From Pseudomonadota bacterium (GTDB lineage Bacteria; Pseudomonadota; Alphaproteobacteria; Reyranellales; Reyranellaceae): a DNA stretch of 15,490 nucleotides. Location of the stretch: assembly GCA_023416135.1 (NCBI GenBank), contig JAEZIF010000522.1:1-15490 (forward strand), given 5' to 3'. Under the pieces are notes generated by a model, which was given only the letters and a program-made list of their open reading frames with translations, had not been told where the DNA came from and searched no databases. Position numbers and translations under genes: made by a program. Below, piece by piece: positions 1-7,195 of this stretch (positions are counted from its first letter, which is position 1; every line of letters starts with the position of its first letter).

Positions 1-64
1 CGGCCAACTCGAAAAGTGCGCTGGCATAGCGCCCAGCAACGCCTGATGGGGCGGAAGTCGACAC
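1..64 (-). CDS. atpH: ATP synthase F1 delta subunit, N-terminal fragment
   Basis: The 5' end of a gene that runs off the left edge. It reads from a GTG at 64 down to base 1 for 21 codons, and the peptide contains GVAGRYASALFELA, the characteristic N-terminus of alphaproteobacterial F1 delta subunits. Delta links the F1 head to the peripheral stalk of the membrane ATP synthase. A GAGAGG ribosome-binding sequence (minus strand, bases 79-74) sits 9 nt before the GTG, which supports this start. The fragment is too short for an ordinary ORF search, so identification rests on the peptide and on the priA neighbour; priA next to atpH is, from memory, a common alphaproteobacterial order. The atp operon would continue leftwards outside the window. 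Only the length and the exact start remain uncertain. Confidence 0.85.
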   Translation of the reverse strand, partial: MSTSAPSGVAGRYASALFELA

Positions 65-259
65 GTCGTAACGCCTCTCCCAGGCCGCGGCAGCGGGCCG
101 GCAAGTGGTTGAATCCCCTCGCTTTTCGCCAAGCACACAACTGCACAACCGCCGAAAAGCGCGCGTTGCTACCATGCTGTTTTCCAAGGCGCAAGGATGC
201 CAAAGCCCTGTATTACCGCGATTTTTCAGCGCGGCTGGCCGCCGCCTGCCCCACCGCTT
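65..259 (-). promoter_or_regulatory. priA-atpH intergenic region with inverted repeat
   Basis: A 195-base gap between the priA stop and the atpH start that must hold any promoter immediately upstream of the ATP synthase operon. It contains a perfect 9-bp inverted repeat, CGCTTTTCG at 120-128 and CGAAAAGCG at 153-161, separated by 24 bases and lying about 55-100 nt upstream of the atpH start. No convincing sigma70 hexamer pair was found. The repeat lacks a following T-run, so it is not a clear terminator for priA; it could be an operator or an mRNA stem in the atp leader. No protein-coding gene is supported here. Confidence 0.4.
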
Positions 260-2551
260 CTACATGAAGGAATATGGGTCGACATCGATCTGCAGCCGCA
301 CTGAATTCGGCAATCCGATTTTCTCCAGCCAAGCCCGGAGCAGAGGCTGCACTGCGGTATCGCGCGAGGTCTTGAGCAGGAATCGCCGGCGGTGGCGGCC
401 GCGCAGCAGGGCGAGGGGCGCGGTCGAGGGGCCGAGGATCGTGACGCCGTCCTGATGTGGCGCCCGGCGCGCCAGGGCGCTGCAGACGTTGTCGACGGCG
501 GCCGGATCCGGCCCTGAGATGATCAGCGACGCCAGCCGGCCGTAGGGCGGCATGCCGGCGGCGCGGCGGTCGGCCAGTTCCGCCGCCACGAAGCGATCGC
601 GGTCGCCCGAGACCAGCGCCTGCATAACCGGATGCTCCGGGACATGGGTCTGCACCAGCGCCCGCCCGGGCCGCTCCTCACGGCCGGCGCGGCCGGCCAC
701 CTGGTAGAGGAGCTGGAAGGTACGCTCGGCGGCGCGGAGGTCGCCGCCGTTCAGGCCGAGATCGGCATCGATCACGGCTACCAGAGTGAGATTGGGAAAG
801 TGATGACCTTTGGCCGCCATTTGCGTGCCGATCAGGATGTCGATCTCGCCCGCGATCATGCGCTCGACCGCGGCGGTGGCCTCGGTGCGGTTCATCAAGC
901 TGTCGGAGGTGAACAGCTCCAGCCGCGCCTCGGGAAACAGTTCCAGCGCCTCCTCCGCCAGCCGCTCGACGCCGGGACCGCAGGCGACGAACTGGTCGGG
1001 GGTGCCGCAATACTTGCAGGCCTGCGCCGGCGGCTCGGCATGGCCGCAATGATGGCAGATCAGGGTGCGACGAAAGCGATGCTCGACCAGCCAGGCCGAG
1101 CATTGCGGACATTCGATGCCATGGCCGCAGGCACGGCACAGCGTCATCGGCGCATAGCCTCGACGATTGAGGAACAGCAGGGTCTGCTCCTTGGCCTCGA
1201 AGGTCCGCTTCATCGCCTCGACCACCGGCGGCGACAGCCAGCGGCCGCGCGCCGGCTGCTGGCGTCGCAGGTCGATGGCCGACAGCGTCGCAAGCTCGCG
1301 CCCGCCGTGCCGGTCAGGCAGATGCACCGCCCCGTAGCGGCCGCTCGAGACATTGACGACGCTTTCCAGCGACGGCGTCGCCGAGGCGAGCACGACCGGC
1401 GCCGATACCAAACGGGCGCGCACCACCGCCATGTCGCGCGCATTGTAGGAGACGCCGTCATCCTGCTTGAACGAGCCGTCGTGCTCCTCGTCGACCACGA
1501 TCAGGCCGAGATTGGCGAACGGCAGGAACAGCGCCGAGCGCGCGCCCACCACGACGCCCACCCTGCCCTCGGCGATGGCGCGCCAGGTCTCGCGCCGCTC
1601 CAGGCTGGTGAGACCGGAATGCCACGATGCCGGCAGGGCGCCGAAGCGATCCTCGAAGCGCTTCAGCCACTGCGCCGTCAAGGCGATCTCCGGCAGCAGC
1701 ACAAGCACCTGCCGGCCCGAAGCGAGTGCTGCGGCGATCGCCTCGAAATAGACCTCGGTCTTGCCTGAGCCCGGCACGCCGTCGAGCAGCGTCGCCGAAA
1801 ATGCATGCGCCAACACCTTGTCGACCAGGCCTTGCGCCGCAATCGCCTGCTCGGGCGACAACGCCGGCCCTTGCCGCTTGCCGTCGGGCTGCGCGAAGGA
1901 GCGCCGCATGGTGCGCTCTACCGGTTCGAGCAGACCGATCGAGGCCATGGTCTTGATCACCGACGTGCCGACACCGGCGATATGCGCCAACTCCGCCGCC
2001 GGCAGCGCCGGACCATCCTTCAATTGCTCGAGCACACGCCGTCGTGCGCTGGTGAGCTTGAGCGGCGCATCGTCGGCTCCCCCGTCACCCTCGAGGGTCG
2101 CAGCGCGATAGACGATCTCGATCTTGGGCGCCTCGAGCGCCGACGGCACGCTCATCGCCATGCGCAACACCGCACCCGGCGGCGCCAGCGTGTAGGCCGA
2201 GACCCAATCGACGAAGCGGCGCAGTGCCTCGGCCATCGGCAGGGCCGGCATTACTTCTTCGATGTCGCGAAGCTTCTCGGGCGCGACCTCGCCCGAGCCC
2301 TCGCCCCACACCACGCCGATCGTCAGCCGCTTGCCGAGCGGCACCACGACGAAATGACCGGCGGCAACCTCCATTCCTTCCGGGACGCTGTAATCGTAGG
2401 CGTCGGCGAGAGGCAGCGGCAGCAGGACGCGGACGGTGTGCTCGATGTTTTCCACCGATTGCTGCCGCGACGACGACGCCCCCTCTGCTTGTAGCTCCGA
2501 AGGGGAATCGCTAGAAATTGTGGCGACAGGCGAGTCCGAACCACTGGCCAT
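260..2551 (-). CDS. priA: Primosomal protein N' (replication restart helicase PriA)
   Basis: PriA is a 3'-to-5' superfamily 2 DNA helicase that recognises stalled or collapsed forks and reloads the replisome. The 763-residue reading shows the family layout: an N-terminal 3'-OH-binding region beginning around VRVLLPLPLADAYDY (residues 40-54), Walker A GVPGSGKT (258-265), DEEH box (354-357), SATP (390-393), and eight zinc-binding cysteines at 472, 475, 481, 484, 499, 502, 512 and 515. Motifs GTQMAAKGHHFP and QVAGRAGRE follow in the second RecA-like domain. Residues 1-32 are a Ser/Ala-rich stretch not expected in the family. An in-frame GTG at 2455 would give a more typical N-terminus and leave about 109 bases for divergent promoters; neither start has a clear ribosome-binding site. 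Divergent from the transaldolase gene. Identity is secure; only the start is uncertain. Confidence 0.95.
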   Translation of the reverse strand: MASGSDSPVATISSDSPSELQAEGASSSRQQSVENIEHTVRVLLPLPLADAYDYSVPEGMEVAAGHFVVVPLGKRLTIGVVWGEGSGEVAPEKLRDIEEVMPALPMAEALRRFVDWVSAYTLAPPGAVLRMAMSVPSALEAPKIEIVYRAATLEGDGGADDAPLKLTSARRRVLEQLKDGPALPAAELAHIAGVGTSVIKTMASIGLLEPVERTMRRSFAQPDGKRQGPALSPEQAIAAQGLVDKVLAHAFSATLLDGVPGSGKTEVYFEAIAAALASGRQVLVLLPEIALTAQWLKRFEDRFGALPASWHSGLTSLERRETWRAIAEGRVGVVVGARSALFLPFANLGLIVVDEEHDGSFKQDDGVSYNARDMAVVRARLVSAPVVLASATPSLESVVNVSSGRYGAVHLPDRHGGRELATLSAIDLRRQQPARGRWLSPPVVEAMKRTFEAKEQTLLFLNRRGYAPMTLCRACGHGIECPQCSAWLVEHRFRRTLICHHCGHAEPPAQACKYCGTPDQFVACGPGVERLAEEALELFPEARLELFTSDSLMNRTEATAAVERMIAGEIDILIGTQMAAKGHHFPNLTLVAVIDADLGLNGGDLRAAERTFQLLYQVAGRAGREERPGRALVQTHVPEHPVMQALVSGDRDRFVAAELADRRAAGMPPYGRLASLIISGPDPAAVDNVCSALARRAPHQDGVTILGPSTAPLALLRGRHRRRFLLKTSRDTAVQPLLRAWLEKIGLPNSVRLQIDVDPYSFM

Positions 2552-2564
2552 TGGGGTAGTTTAT

Positions 2565-3221
2565 ATGAAGTTCTTCGTCGATACCGCCGACGTCGCCGAA
2601 ATCAAGGATCTGGCGGCATCGGGTCTGCTCGACGGCGTGACGACCAATCCTTCCCTGATCATGAAGTCCGGCCGGCCGATGCTGGATGTGATCAAGGAGA
2701 TCTGCGCCATCGTGCCCGGCCCGGTCAGCGCCGAGACCGTCGCGACCGATCACAAGAAGATGCTCGAAGAGGGCAGGAAGCTGGCCAAGCTTGCCAGGAA
2801 CGTCGCCGTGAAGGTGCCGCTGACGCCCGACGGCCTCAAGACCTGCAAGGCGCTCGCCTCGGAAGGCACCATGGTGAACGTCACCCTGTGCTTCTCGGCG
2901 GCTCAGGCGCTGCTGGCAGCCAAGGCCGGCGCCACCTTCATCTCGCCCTTCGTCGGCCGGCTGGACGATATCGGCCAGGACGGCATGCACCTGATCGGCG
3001 AGATCATGACGATCTATCGCCAGTATCCGCACTTCAAGACCGAGGTGCTGGTCGCCTCGGTGCGCCATACGCAGCACGTCGTGCAGGCCGCCAAGATGGG
3101 CGCCCACGTCGCCACTCTACCGCCGAACGTGTTGCGTCAGTGCTTCAAGCATGTGCTGACCGACAATGGCCTGAAGGCCTTCCTCGACGACTGGGCGAAG
3201 ACCGGTCAATCCATCCTCTGA
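2565..3221 (+). CDS. tal: Small (TalC/FSA-type) transaldolase
   Basis: A 218-residue single-domain TIM-barrel aldolase of the short transaldolase/fructose-6-phosphate aldolase family, which normally has about 215-220 residues. It would move a dihydroxyacetone unit between sugar phosphates in the non-oxidative pentose phosphate pathway, in the cytosol. Visible family marks are MKFFVDTAD at the N-terminus, GVTTNPS (24-30), the Schiff-base lysine K83 in VAVKVP, and the ISPFVGRLDD segment. Where E. coli FSA has Gln59, this protein appears to have Glu57 (VSAET), which favours transaldolase over aldolase activity. An upstream in-frame extension to 2436 overlaps priA and is rejected, because homology begins exactly at this ATG; a weak GGGG sits 8 nt upstream. 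It starts 13 bases from the longest priA start and is followed closely by the DUF484 gene. Confidence 0.93.
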   Translation: MKFFVDTADVAEIKDLAASGLLDGVTTNPSLIMKSGRPMLDVIKEICAIVPGPVSAETVATDHKKMLEEGRKLAKLARNVAVKVPLTPDGLKTCKALASEGTMVNVTLCFSAAQALLAAKAGATFISPFVGRLDDIGQDGMHLIGEIMTIYRQYPHFKTEVLVASVRHTQHVVQAAKMGAHVATLPPNVLRQCFKHVLTDNGLKAFLDDWAKTGQSIL

Positions 3222-3234
3222 CCCGGAGCGACAC

Positions 3235-3966
3235 ATGGGGAGCGACGGCACGGTGACGGCGCCCGACGGTTCGGGCCGGCAGGTCAAGGTGATCACCGCC
3301 GACGACGTAGTCGCCTATCTCAAGGCGCATCCCGGCTTCTTCGAGAAGCATGCCGAGCTCGCCGAGATGATGGGCCTGGTGCCGCGGGTGCAGGGTCCCG
3401 GCGTGATCGACATGCAGCAGGCGATCCTCAAGCGCCTGCGCGGCGAGATCGATCGGCTCAAGACCGAGCGCACCGAGATCATTGCCAACTCCAAGCAGAA
3501 CCAGATCGTCCAGAACCGTATCCAGGCGGCGGTCATCAGCATCATCCAGGCCTCGACCTTCGAGAAGATGATCCATGTCGTCACCCACGAACTGCCCGAG
3601 CTTCTGGACGTCGACTTCATCACGCTCGCCATCGAGGCCAATGCCGATGCGCCCAAGCGCGTGCCGGTGCGCGGCGTCTATGTTCTGGCGCCGGGCGCCA
3701 TCGATGCGGCGATCGGTCCCGACAAGCATGCCCGTCTGCGCGCCGATATCGCGGGCGAAGAGGCCTTCTTCGGCGACATCGCCCGATTCGTGAAGTCGGA
3801 TGTGCTGATGCGGCTGAGCGTGTCGTCGGGCTCGCCGGACGGTGTCATGTGCTTCGGTTCGCGCAATCCGGAGGCATTCGGGCCCGAGCAGGCCACCGAG
3901 CTCCTGTTCTTCCTCGCCAAGGTGCTGGAGAACACCATCCGGGCCTGGCTCGACCTGCCAGAGTGA
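3235..3966 (+). CDS. DUF484 family protein
   Basis: A 243-residue soluble protein of the DUF484 family. The N-terminal part has the family-typical DVVAYLKAHPGFF (about residues 24-36). It is followed by a charged helical, probably coiled-coil stretch (about 57-85) and a GAF-like C-terminal half ending in a LENTIRAWLDLPE helix. The biochemical role of the family is not established; it is often found immediately upstream of xerC in proteobacteria, as here. The ATG has a GGAG ribosome-binding site (3225-3228) with a 6-nt spacer. It lies 13 nt after the transaldolase stop and 7 nt before xerC, so the three genes very probably form one transcript. No signal peptide or membrane segment is seen. Confidence 0.88.
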   Translation: MGSDGTVTAPDGSGRQVKVITADDVVAYLKAHPGFFEKHAELAEMMGLVPRVQGPGVIDMQQAILKRLRGEIDRLKTERTEIIANSKQNQIVQNRIQAAVISIIQASTFEKMIHVVTHELPELLDVDFITLAIEANADAPKRVPVRGVYVLAPGAIDAAIGPDKHARLRADIAGEEAFFGDIARFVKSDVLMRLSVSSGSPDGVMCFGSRNPEAFGPEQATELLFFLAKVLENTIRAWLDLPE

Positions 3967-3973
3967 AGCGCCG

Positions 3974-4909
3974 ATGAGCGTCGAGGCGGCACGGCAAGCC
4001 TGGCGCGACTGGCTGAAGAGCGAGCGCAGGCTCGCTGCCCACACCCTGGTGGCCTACGAGCACGACGTCGCCACCTTCCTCGGCTTCATGACCGAGTACC
4101 TCGGCAAGCCGCCGACGCTCGAGGCCCTGGGCAAGCTCAAGCCCGCCGAGTTCCGTGCCTGGCTGGCCGAGCGGTCGCGCCAGGGGATGGCCCGCACCTC
4201 GACCGCGCGCGCCTTCTCCTCGGTGCGTTCGTTCTTCCAGTTCCTGGACAAGCGCGGACTCGCCCGAAATGCCAGCATCGGCGCCATCCAGACGCCCAAG
4301 CTGCCGCGCTCGGTGCCCAAGGCGCTCTCCGAACGCGACATGGAGGAGCTCTTGGAGGCGCCGGCCGAGCAGGAACGCGAGGCCTGGCTCGACCTGCGCG
4401 ACGCCGCCGTCCTGATGCTGCTCTACGGTGCGGGACTGCGCATCGGCGAGGCGCTCGGCCTCACCAAGGCCGTTGTCGAGGATATGCTGAAGAACGGGCG
4501 CGACACGCTCTCCGTCACCGGCAAGGGCAACAAGACGCGCCTCGTGCCGCTCTTGCCGCAGGCGCTGGACGCGCTGCGCGCCTACGGCGACGCCTGTCCG
4601 TGGCTTCGCGCCCGCGGGCCGAACGAGGCTTTCTTCATCGGCGCCCGCGGCGGCGCCCTCGATCCCGCCATCGTGCAGAAGCGCGTGCGCGAGATCCGCC
4701 GCGGTCTCGGCCTGGCCGAAAGCGTGACGCCGCATGCGCTGCGCCATTCCTTCGCCACCCATCTGCTGGGGGCCGGCGGCGATCTACGGACCATCCAGGA
4801 GCTTCTGGGCCACGCCTCGCTGTCGACGACGCAGCGCTACACCGACGTCGACACCGCCCGTCTCACCGCCGTCTACCGCGCCGCCCATCCGCGCGCGAAG
4901 CGCACATGA
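3974..4909 (+). CDS. xerC: Tyrosine recombinase XerC
   Basis: A 311-residue site-specific recombinase of the XerC/XerD type, which with its partner resolves chromosome dimers at dif sites. An N-terminal SAM-like core-binding domain (about 1-110) precedes the catalytic domain. The complete catalytic set is visible: R156 (GAGLRIGE), K184 (TGKGNKTR), H254 and R257 (HALRHSF), H280 (LLGHASL) and the nucleophile Y289 (TQRYTDV). The ATG at 3974 gives the standard family length; the longer in-frame reading from 3842 overlaps the DUF484 gene and is rejected. Its position right after DUF484 supports XerC over XerD or a phage integrase. It is convergent with the minus-strand unit that begins at 4943, and no attachment-site or phage context is seen. 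Confidence 0.93.
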   Translation: MSVEAARQAWRDWLKSERRLAAHTLVAYEHDVATFLGFMTEYLGKPPTLEALGKLKPAEFRAWLAERSRQGMARTSTARAFSSVRSFFQFLDKRGLARNASIGAIQTPKLPRSVPKALSERDMEELLEAPAEQEREAWLDLRDAAVLMLLYGAGLRIGEALGLTKAVVEDMLKNGRDTLSVTGKGNKTRLVPLLPQALDALRAYGDACPWLRARGPNEAFFIGARGGALDPAIVQKRVREIRRGLGLAESVTPHALRHSFATHLLGAGGDLRTIQELLGHASLSTTQRYTDVDTARLTAVYRAAHPRAKRT

Positions 4910-4942
4910 TTCAGCGAACCAGAGGCCCACGCTTCCAGACTG

Positions 4943-5251
4943 CTAATCCCGGAACGCCGCGAGATGGAACGGCCGCTTGGCGGGCTTGCCCGCCACGTCG
5001 TACGTGCGGACACGCATCTTCAGCGGATCGGCCAGGAGGCCGACCGTACAGAAGCCGGGCTCGACGTCTTCATGGGCGACACTACCGATCACGCAGGAGA
5101 AGTTGGTCTTCGCCTCGTTCTGCAGGGGCACCTTCCAGGTGATGACATACTCGTTCGCGCCGACCAGCTCGCAGCTCTCGATCATGTAGCCACGTGCAAT
5201 CGAACCGTCCGCCGCGATGACGCAAGCCAACCGCTTCTCGAACTCAGCCAT
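4943..5251 (-). CDS. Small conserved-type protein of unknown function
   Basis: A 102-residue protein that I cannot assign to a named family. It has no signal peptide or membrane helix, looks beta-rich, and has four cysteines (10, 27, 53 and 68). The end, RTYDVAGKPAKRPFHLAAF, resembles a C-terminal signature (…D-x-x-G-x-x-x-x-RPFHLAVF…) that I recall from many uncharacterised bacterial beta-domain proteins; this is a recollection, not a search result. It starts 3 nt after the stop of the reductase-like gene, with AAGGGAG (inside the end of that gene) as ribosome-binding site, so it is the last gene of a three-gene minus-strand unit. Base composition and codon use look like those of its neighbours. 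Function unknown. Confidence 0.75.
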   Translation of the reverse strand: MAEFEKRLACVIAADGSIARGYMIESCELVGANEYVITWKVPLQNEAKTNFSCVIGSVAHEDVEPGFCTVGLLADPLKMRVRTYDVAGKPAKRPFHLAAFRD

Positions 5252-5254
5252 GTT

Positions 5255-5818
5255 TCACTCCCTTGCGCGTAAAACTGACCGCGAAGAATGATACTTGTTT
5301 TGCCGCCGATAGACCACGTGCAGCGCGCCGCCCGACTTCGGCGCGCACTTGACCAGCGTCAGCGGCAGCTCCGGCGTGCCGGCCGGAAACAGCGGGATGC
5401 CGTCGCCCAGCACAAGGGGAATGATCGCCATCTCCAACACGTCGAGCCGGCCGATCTCGATCAGGCCACGGATGAGCTGGCCGCCGCCTTCGACGCCGAT
5501 CTTGCGATACCCGCGCGCTGAAAGCTCATCGGCTATGGCGAGCAGATTGCCGGAACGCGCTTCGACCATCGGTGGCGCCGCCTCGATCGGCCGGCTGGTC
5601 ACGACGAACACAGGCTTGGCATGCAGCCACTCCGGCATGGCGCGCTCGATCTCGTAGGTGTCGCGCCCCATCACCACTGCATCTATCTCCGCGCGATAGG
5701 CGTCGATGTCGAATTCCTGCGGCGGATAGGGCATCAGCCAGTCGAACGAGCCGTCGGCTCGCGCGATCTTGCCGTCGAGCGACATGGCGAGGTGGCAATG
5801 CCAGACAGGTTCGGTCAC
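5255..5818 (-). CDS. RibD C-terminal / dihydrofolate reductase-like protein
   Basis: A 187-residue protein with the fold signature of the RibD-C/DHFR-like NAD(P)H reductases: AMSLDGKIA near the N-terminus (about 11-19), VVMGRDTYE (about 69-77), and the C-terminal VEGGGQLIRGL and PLVLGDGIPLFP segments. This family includes riboflavin-pathway reductases and many stand-alone enzymes with unknown substrates; isolated copies such as this are usually not RibD itself. I place the start at GTG 5818 rather than the ATG at 5872. The GTG gives the family N-terminus and overlaps the TGA of the upstream hydrolase as GTGA, implying translational coupling, whereas the longer reading adds 18 unrelated residues inside the hydrolase gene. 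The substrate cannot be deduced. Confidence 0.85.
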   Translation of the reverse strand: MTEPVWHCHLAMSLDGKIARADGSFDWLMPYPPQEFDIDAYRAEIDAVVMGRDTYEIERAMPEWLHAKPVFVVTSRPIEAAPPMVEARSGNLLAIADELSARGYRKIGVEGGGQLIRGLIEIGRLDVLEMAIIPLVLGDGIPLFPAGTPELPLTLVKCAPKSGGALHVVYRRQNKYHSSRSVLRARE

Positions 5819-6648
5819 GTCGCAAACACCTTGGACAGGAACGCCTTCACGTCGGCCACGAACGCTTTCCACGCCGCCTCGTTGGCACCATAGTGCGCAC
5901 CGCAGCAGCCACCGGGCTTGCTGCGGTTGCCGACACCCGGCAGATAGCGGACCGGGAGGCCGAGCGCATCGAAGCTGTGATGTGCACCTTCATAGATGCG
6001 GGTCACGACGATGTCACGGCCCTGAACGATCCGATCGACCACCGCCTGGCATTGCGACACCGGCGTCCAGTCGTCGAGCGCGCCCATGGCAAGAAGCGTC
6101 GGCTGGCGAACGGCTAGCTTGGACCCCAGTGCATCGGCCAGCGCACAGTCGGGATAGAGCAGGATCGCCGCGCGCGCCGGCGCGGGACCGCGATCGTCGA
6201 GGCGCGGCGACAGCGCCCGCAGCATCGCCACGCCGCCGCCGTAGGAATAGCCCATGAAGAGGAGCCGGCGCGGATCGACGAAGCTCTGCTTGCCGAGCCA
6301 CGCCAGGGCGGCGTCTATGTCATGGGCGCGCGCCTCGGCGTCGGCTTGGGTCGGCCAGTTCTTGCCGCAGATATCCTTCAGGCCACGCGCGGAAAAGCTG
6401 TCGACGATCAGCGCAACGTAGCCCCACGAGGCGAGAAGGCCGGCCATGCGCGCGGTGTTCTGGCCCGGTCCGCCGCAGCCATGGAAGATCGCCACGGCCG
6501 GCGCGGCCCCGGTTCCGGCCGGCCGGAAGAGCTGCGCGGCAAGCTGGACCGTCCGTCCGCCCTGCTCCACCGGCACGCGGACGTTCTGCTGCGCCAGCAC
6601 CGGCCCGGCACAGAACAGGGCAAGCAGAACCAGGACGCGCGAAATCAT
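5815..6648 (-). CDS. Secreted dienelactone hydrolase-like alpha/beta hydrolase
   Basis: A 277-residue alpha/beta hydrolase with a Sec signal peptide (hydrophobic residues 4-18, probable cleavage after VLA at 17-19), so it is likely periplasmic. The catalytic triad can be read as Ser135 in GYSYGG, Asp192 or Asp193 in GALDDWTP, and His223 or His224 in EGAHHSF. HGCGG (56-60) probably forms the oxyanion-hole loop. The arrangement fits the dienelactone hydrolase family, but many members act on other esters or lactones, so the substrate is open. A cysteine pair near the C-terminus (GGCCG, 247-251) is unusual and could be structural in the periplasm. It is the first gene of a minus-strand unit with the reductase-like and 102-residue genes, and divergent from the Y-x4-D protein gene. 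Confidence 0.87.
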   Translation of the reverse strand: MISRVLVLLALFCAGPVLAQQNVRVPVEQGGRTVQLAAQLFRPAGTGAAPAVAIFHGCGGPGQNTARMAGLLASWGYVALIVDSFSARGLKDICGKNWPTQADAEARAHDIDAALAWLGKQSFVDPRRLLFMGYSYGGGVAMLRALSPRLDDRGPAPARAAILLYPDCALADALGSKLAVRQPTLLAMGALDDWTPVSQCQAVVDRIVQGRDIVVTRIYEGAHHSFDALGLPVRYLPGVGNRSKPGGCCGAHYGANEAAWKAFVADVKAFLSKVFAT

Positions 6649-6671
6649 GCGGGCAGTCTATCAGACGGCCC

Positions 6672-6684
6672 CCGAAATATTCGG
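6672..6684. repeat. CCGAA-ATA-TTCGG palindrome in divergent promoter region
   Basis: A perfect 5-bp inverted repeat with a 3-base centre, lying 8 bases upstream of the GGAAT element in the 104-bp region between the divergent hydrolase and Y-x4-D genes. It could be a regulator site or chance. No matching copy was noticed elsewhere in the window. Confidence 0.3.
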
Positions 6685-6691
6685 CACCGTT

Positions 6692-6719
6692 GGGAATAAA
6701 ACCGAATGGCGGGCGTCTC
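6692..6719 (+). promoter_or_regulatory. Candidate ECF sigma factor promoter
   Basis: A -35-like GGGAATAA (6692-6699) is followed by a -10-like CGTCTC (6714-6719), with exactly 16 bases between GGAAT and CGTC. This matches the general GGAAY-N16/17-CGT architecture of ECF-type promoters. The predicted start site would lie near 6725, giving a leader of about 28 nt that contains the GAGGAG ribosome-binding site (6742-6747) of the next gene. Because an ECF sigma factor is encoded two genes downstream on the same strand, autoregulation is the natural reading. No comparable element was seen directly before the sigma gene. Inferred from sequence pattern only. Confidence 0.55.
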
Positions 6720-6752
6720 CCTGTTGCAGTCCATGTCTGTCGAGGAGAAACC

Positions 6753-7133
6753 ATGCTCAAGTTGCTGTCGTTTTCCACCATCGCCACCGTGGCGCTTGCC
6801 GCCGCTTCCTTCGCCGCCGACTCGTCGGCCATCCCGCCTGGCGCCAAGAACGGCATGTTCGTCAATGCCAAGGGCATGACGCTCTACACCTTCGACAAGG
6901 ACACGCCCGGCAAGTCGGCGTGCAACGGCCAATGCGCCACCAACTGGCCGCCGATGCTCGTGGCCGACGGCGGCAAGGCTGCGGGCGACTGGACCATCGT
7001 CGTGCGCGACGACGGGATGAAGCAGTGGGCCTACAAGGGCAAGCCCGTCTACGGCTGGGTCAAGGACACCAAGCCCGGCGACACCACCGGCGACGGCTTC
7101 CTCAACGGCGCCTGGCACGTCGCCAAGCCCTGA
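6753..7133 (+). CDS. Exported Y-x4-D secreted-repeat protein (COG4315-like)
   Basis: A 126-residue exported protein. Residues 1-21 form a signal peptide (hydrophobic core, cleavage near SFA|AD) without a lipobox cysteine. The mature part carries two copies of the Y-x4-D motif of the 'secreted repeat of unknown function' family (Pfam Lipoprotein_15, COG4315): Y45-D50 (YTFDKD) and Y100-D105 (YGWVKD). Between them is a C57-x3-C61-x3-NWPP segment typical of the family. The ATG at 6753 is chosen over the in-frame 6690 start because it begins the signal peptide and has GAGGAG 5 nt upstream. It is followed 62 nt later by the sigma factor gene. The role of the family is not known; a cell-envelope function tied to the sigma/anti-sigma pair is an inference. 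Confidence 0.88.
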   Translation: MLKLLSFSTIATVALAAASFAADSSAIPPGAKNGMFVNAKGMTLYTFDKDTPGKSACNGQCATNWPPMLVADGGKAAGDWTIVVRDDGMKQWAYKGKPVYGWVKDTKPGDTTGDGFLNGAWHVAKP

Positions 7134-7147
7134 CGGTTTCGCGAAAA

Positions 7148-7195
7148 GGGCGCCGGCCGAGTACGCTTGGCGCCCCGACCGCGTAAGCTGGCGCC
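7148..7195 (+). promoter_or_regulatory. Triple GGCGCC repeat upstream of sigma factor start
   Basis: GGCGCC occurs at 7149-7154, 7169-7174 and 7190-7195, the last one touching the ATG of the sigma gene. The first two extend to a perfect 7-bp stem, GGGCGCC (7148-7154) with GGCGCCC (7169-7175), and a 14-base loop. Because GGCGCC is self-complementary, the third copy could pair with either of the others, giving alternative mRNA structures that hide or free the sigma start. There is no U-run, so a simple terminator is unlikely. Functional significance is inferred; high GC makes such motifs common. Confidence 0.35.

Noticed and set aside
16..267. Plus-strand frame of 83 codons at the left edge
   Set aside because: It runs opposite the atpH start and over the atp leader; Arg-rich with no similarity to a known protein.
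632..1768. A 378-codon open frame on the plus strand inside priA
   Set aside because: Antisense shadow of a high-GC gene: Arg/Gln/His-rich composition without domains, while the minus strand encodes all PriA motifs.
3145..4762. Minus-strand frames of 299 and 305 codons across DUF484 and xerC
   Set aside because: They lie opposite well-supported plus-strand genes and show shadow composition.
3974..4909. XerC as a mobile-element integrase
   Set aside because: The DUF484-xerC order, standard length and lack of attachment sites or cargo fit the housekeeping recombinase.
5819..5872. Upstream ATG start for the DHFR-like gene
   Set aside because: It adds 18 residues inside the hydrolase coding region; the GTG at 5818 forms a GTGA overlap and the family N-terminus.
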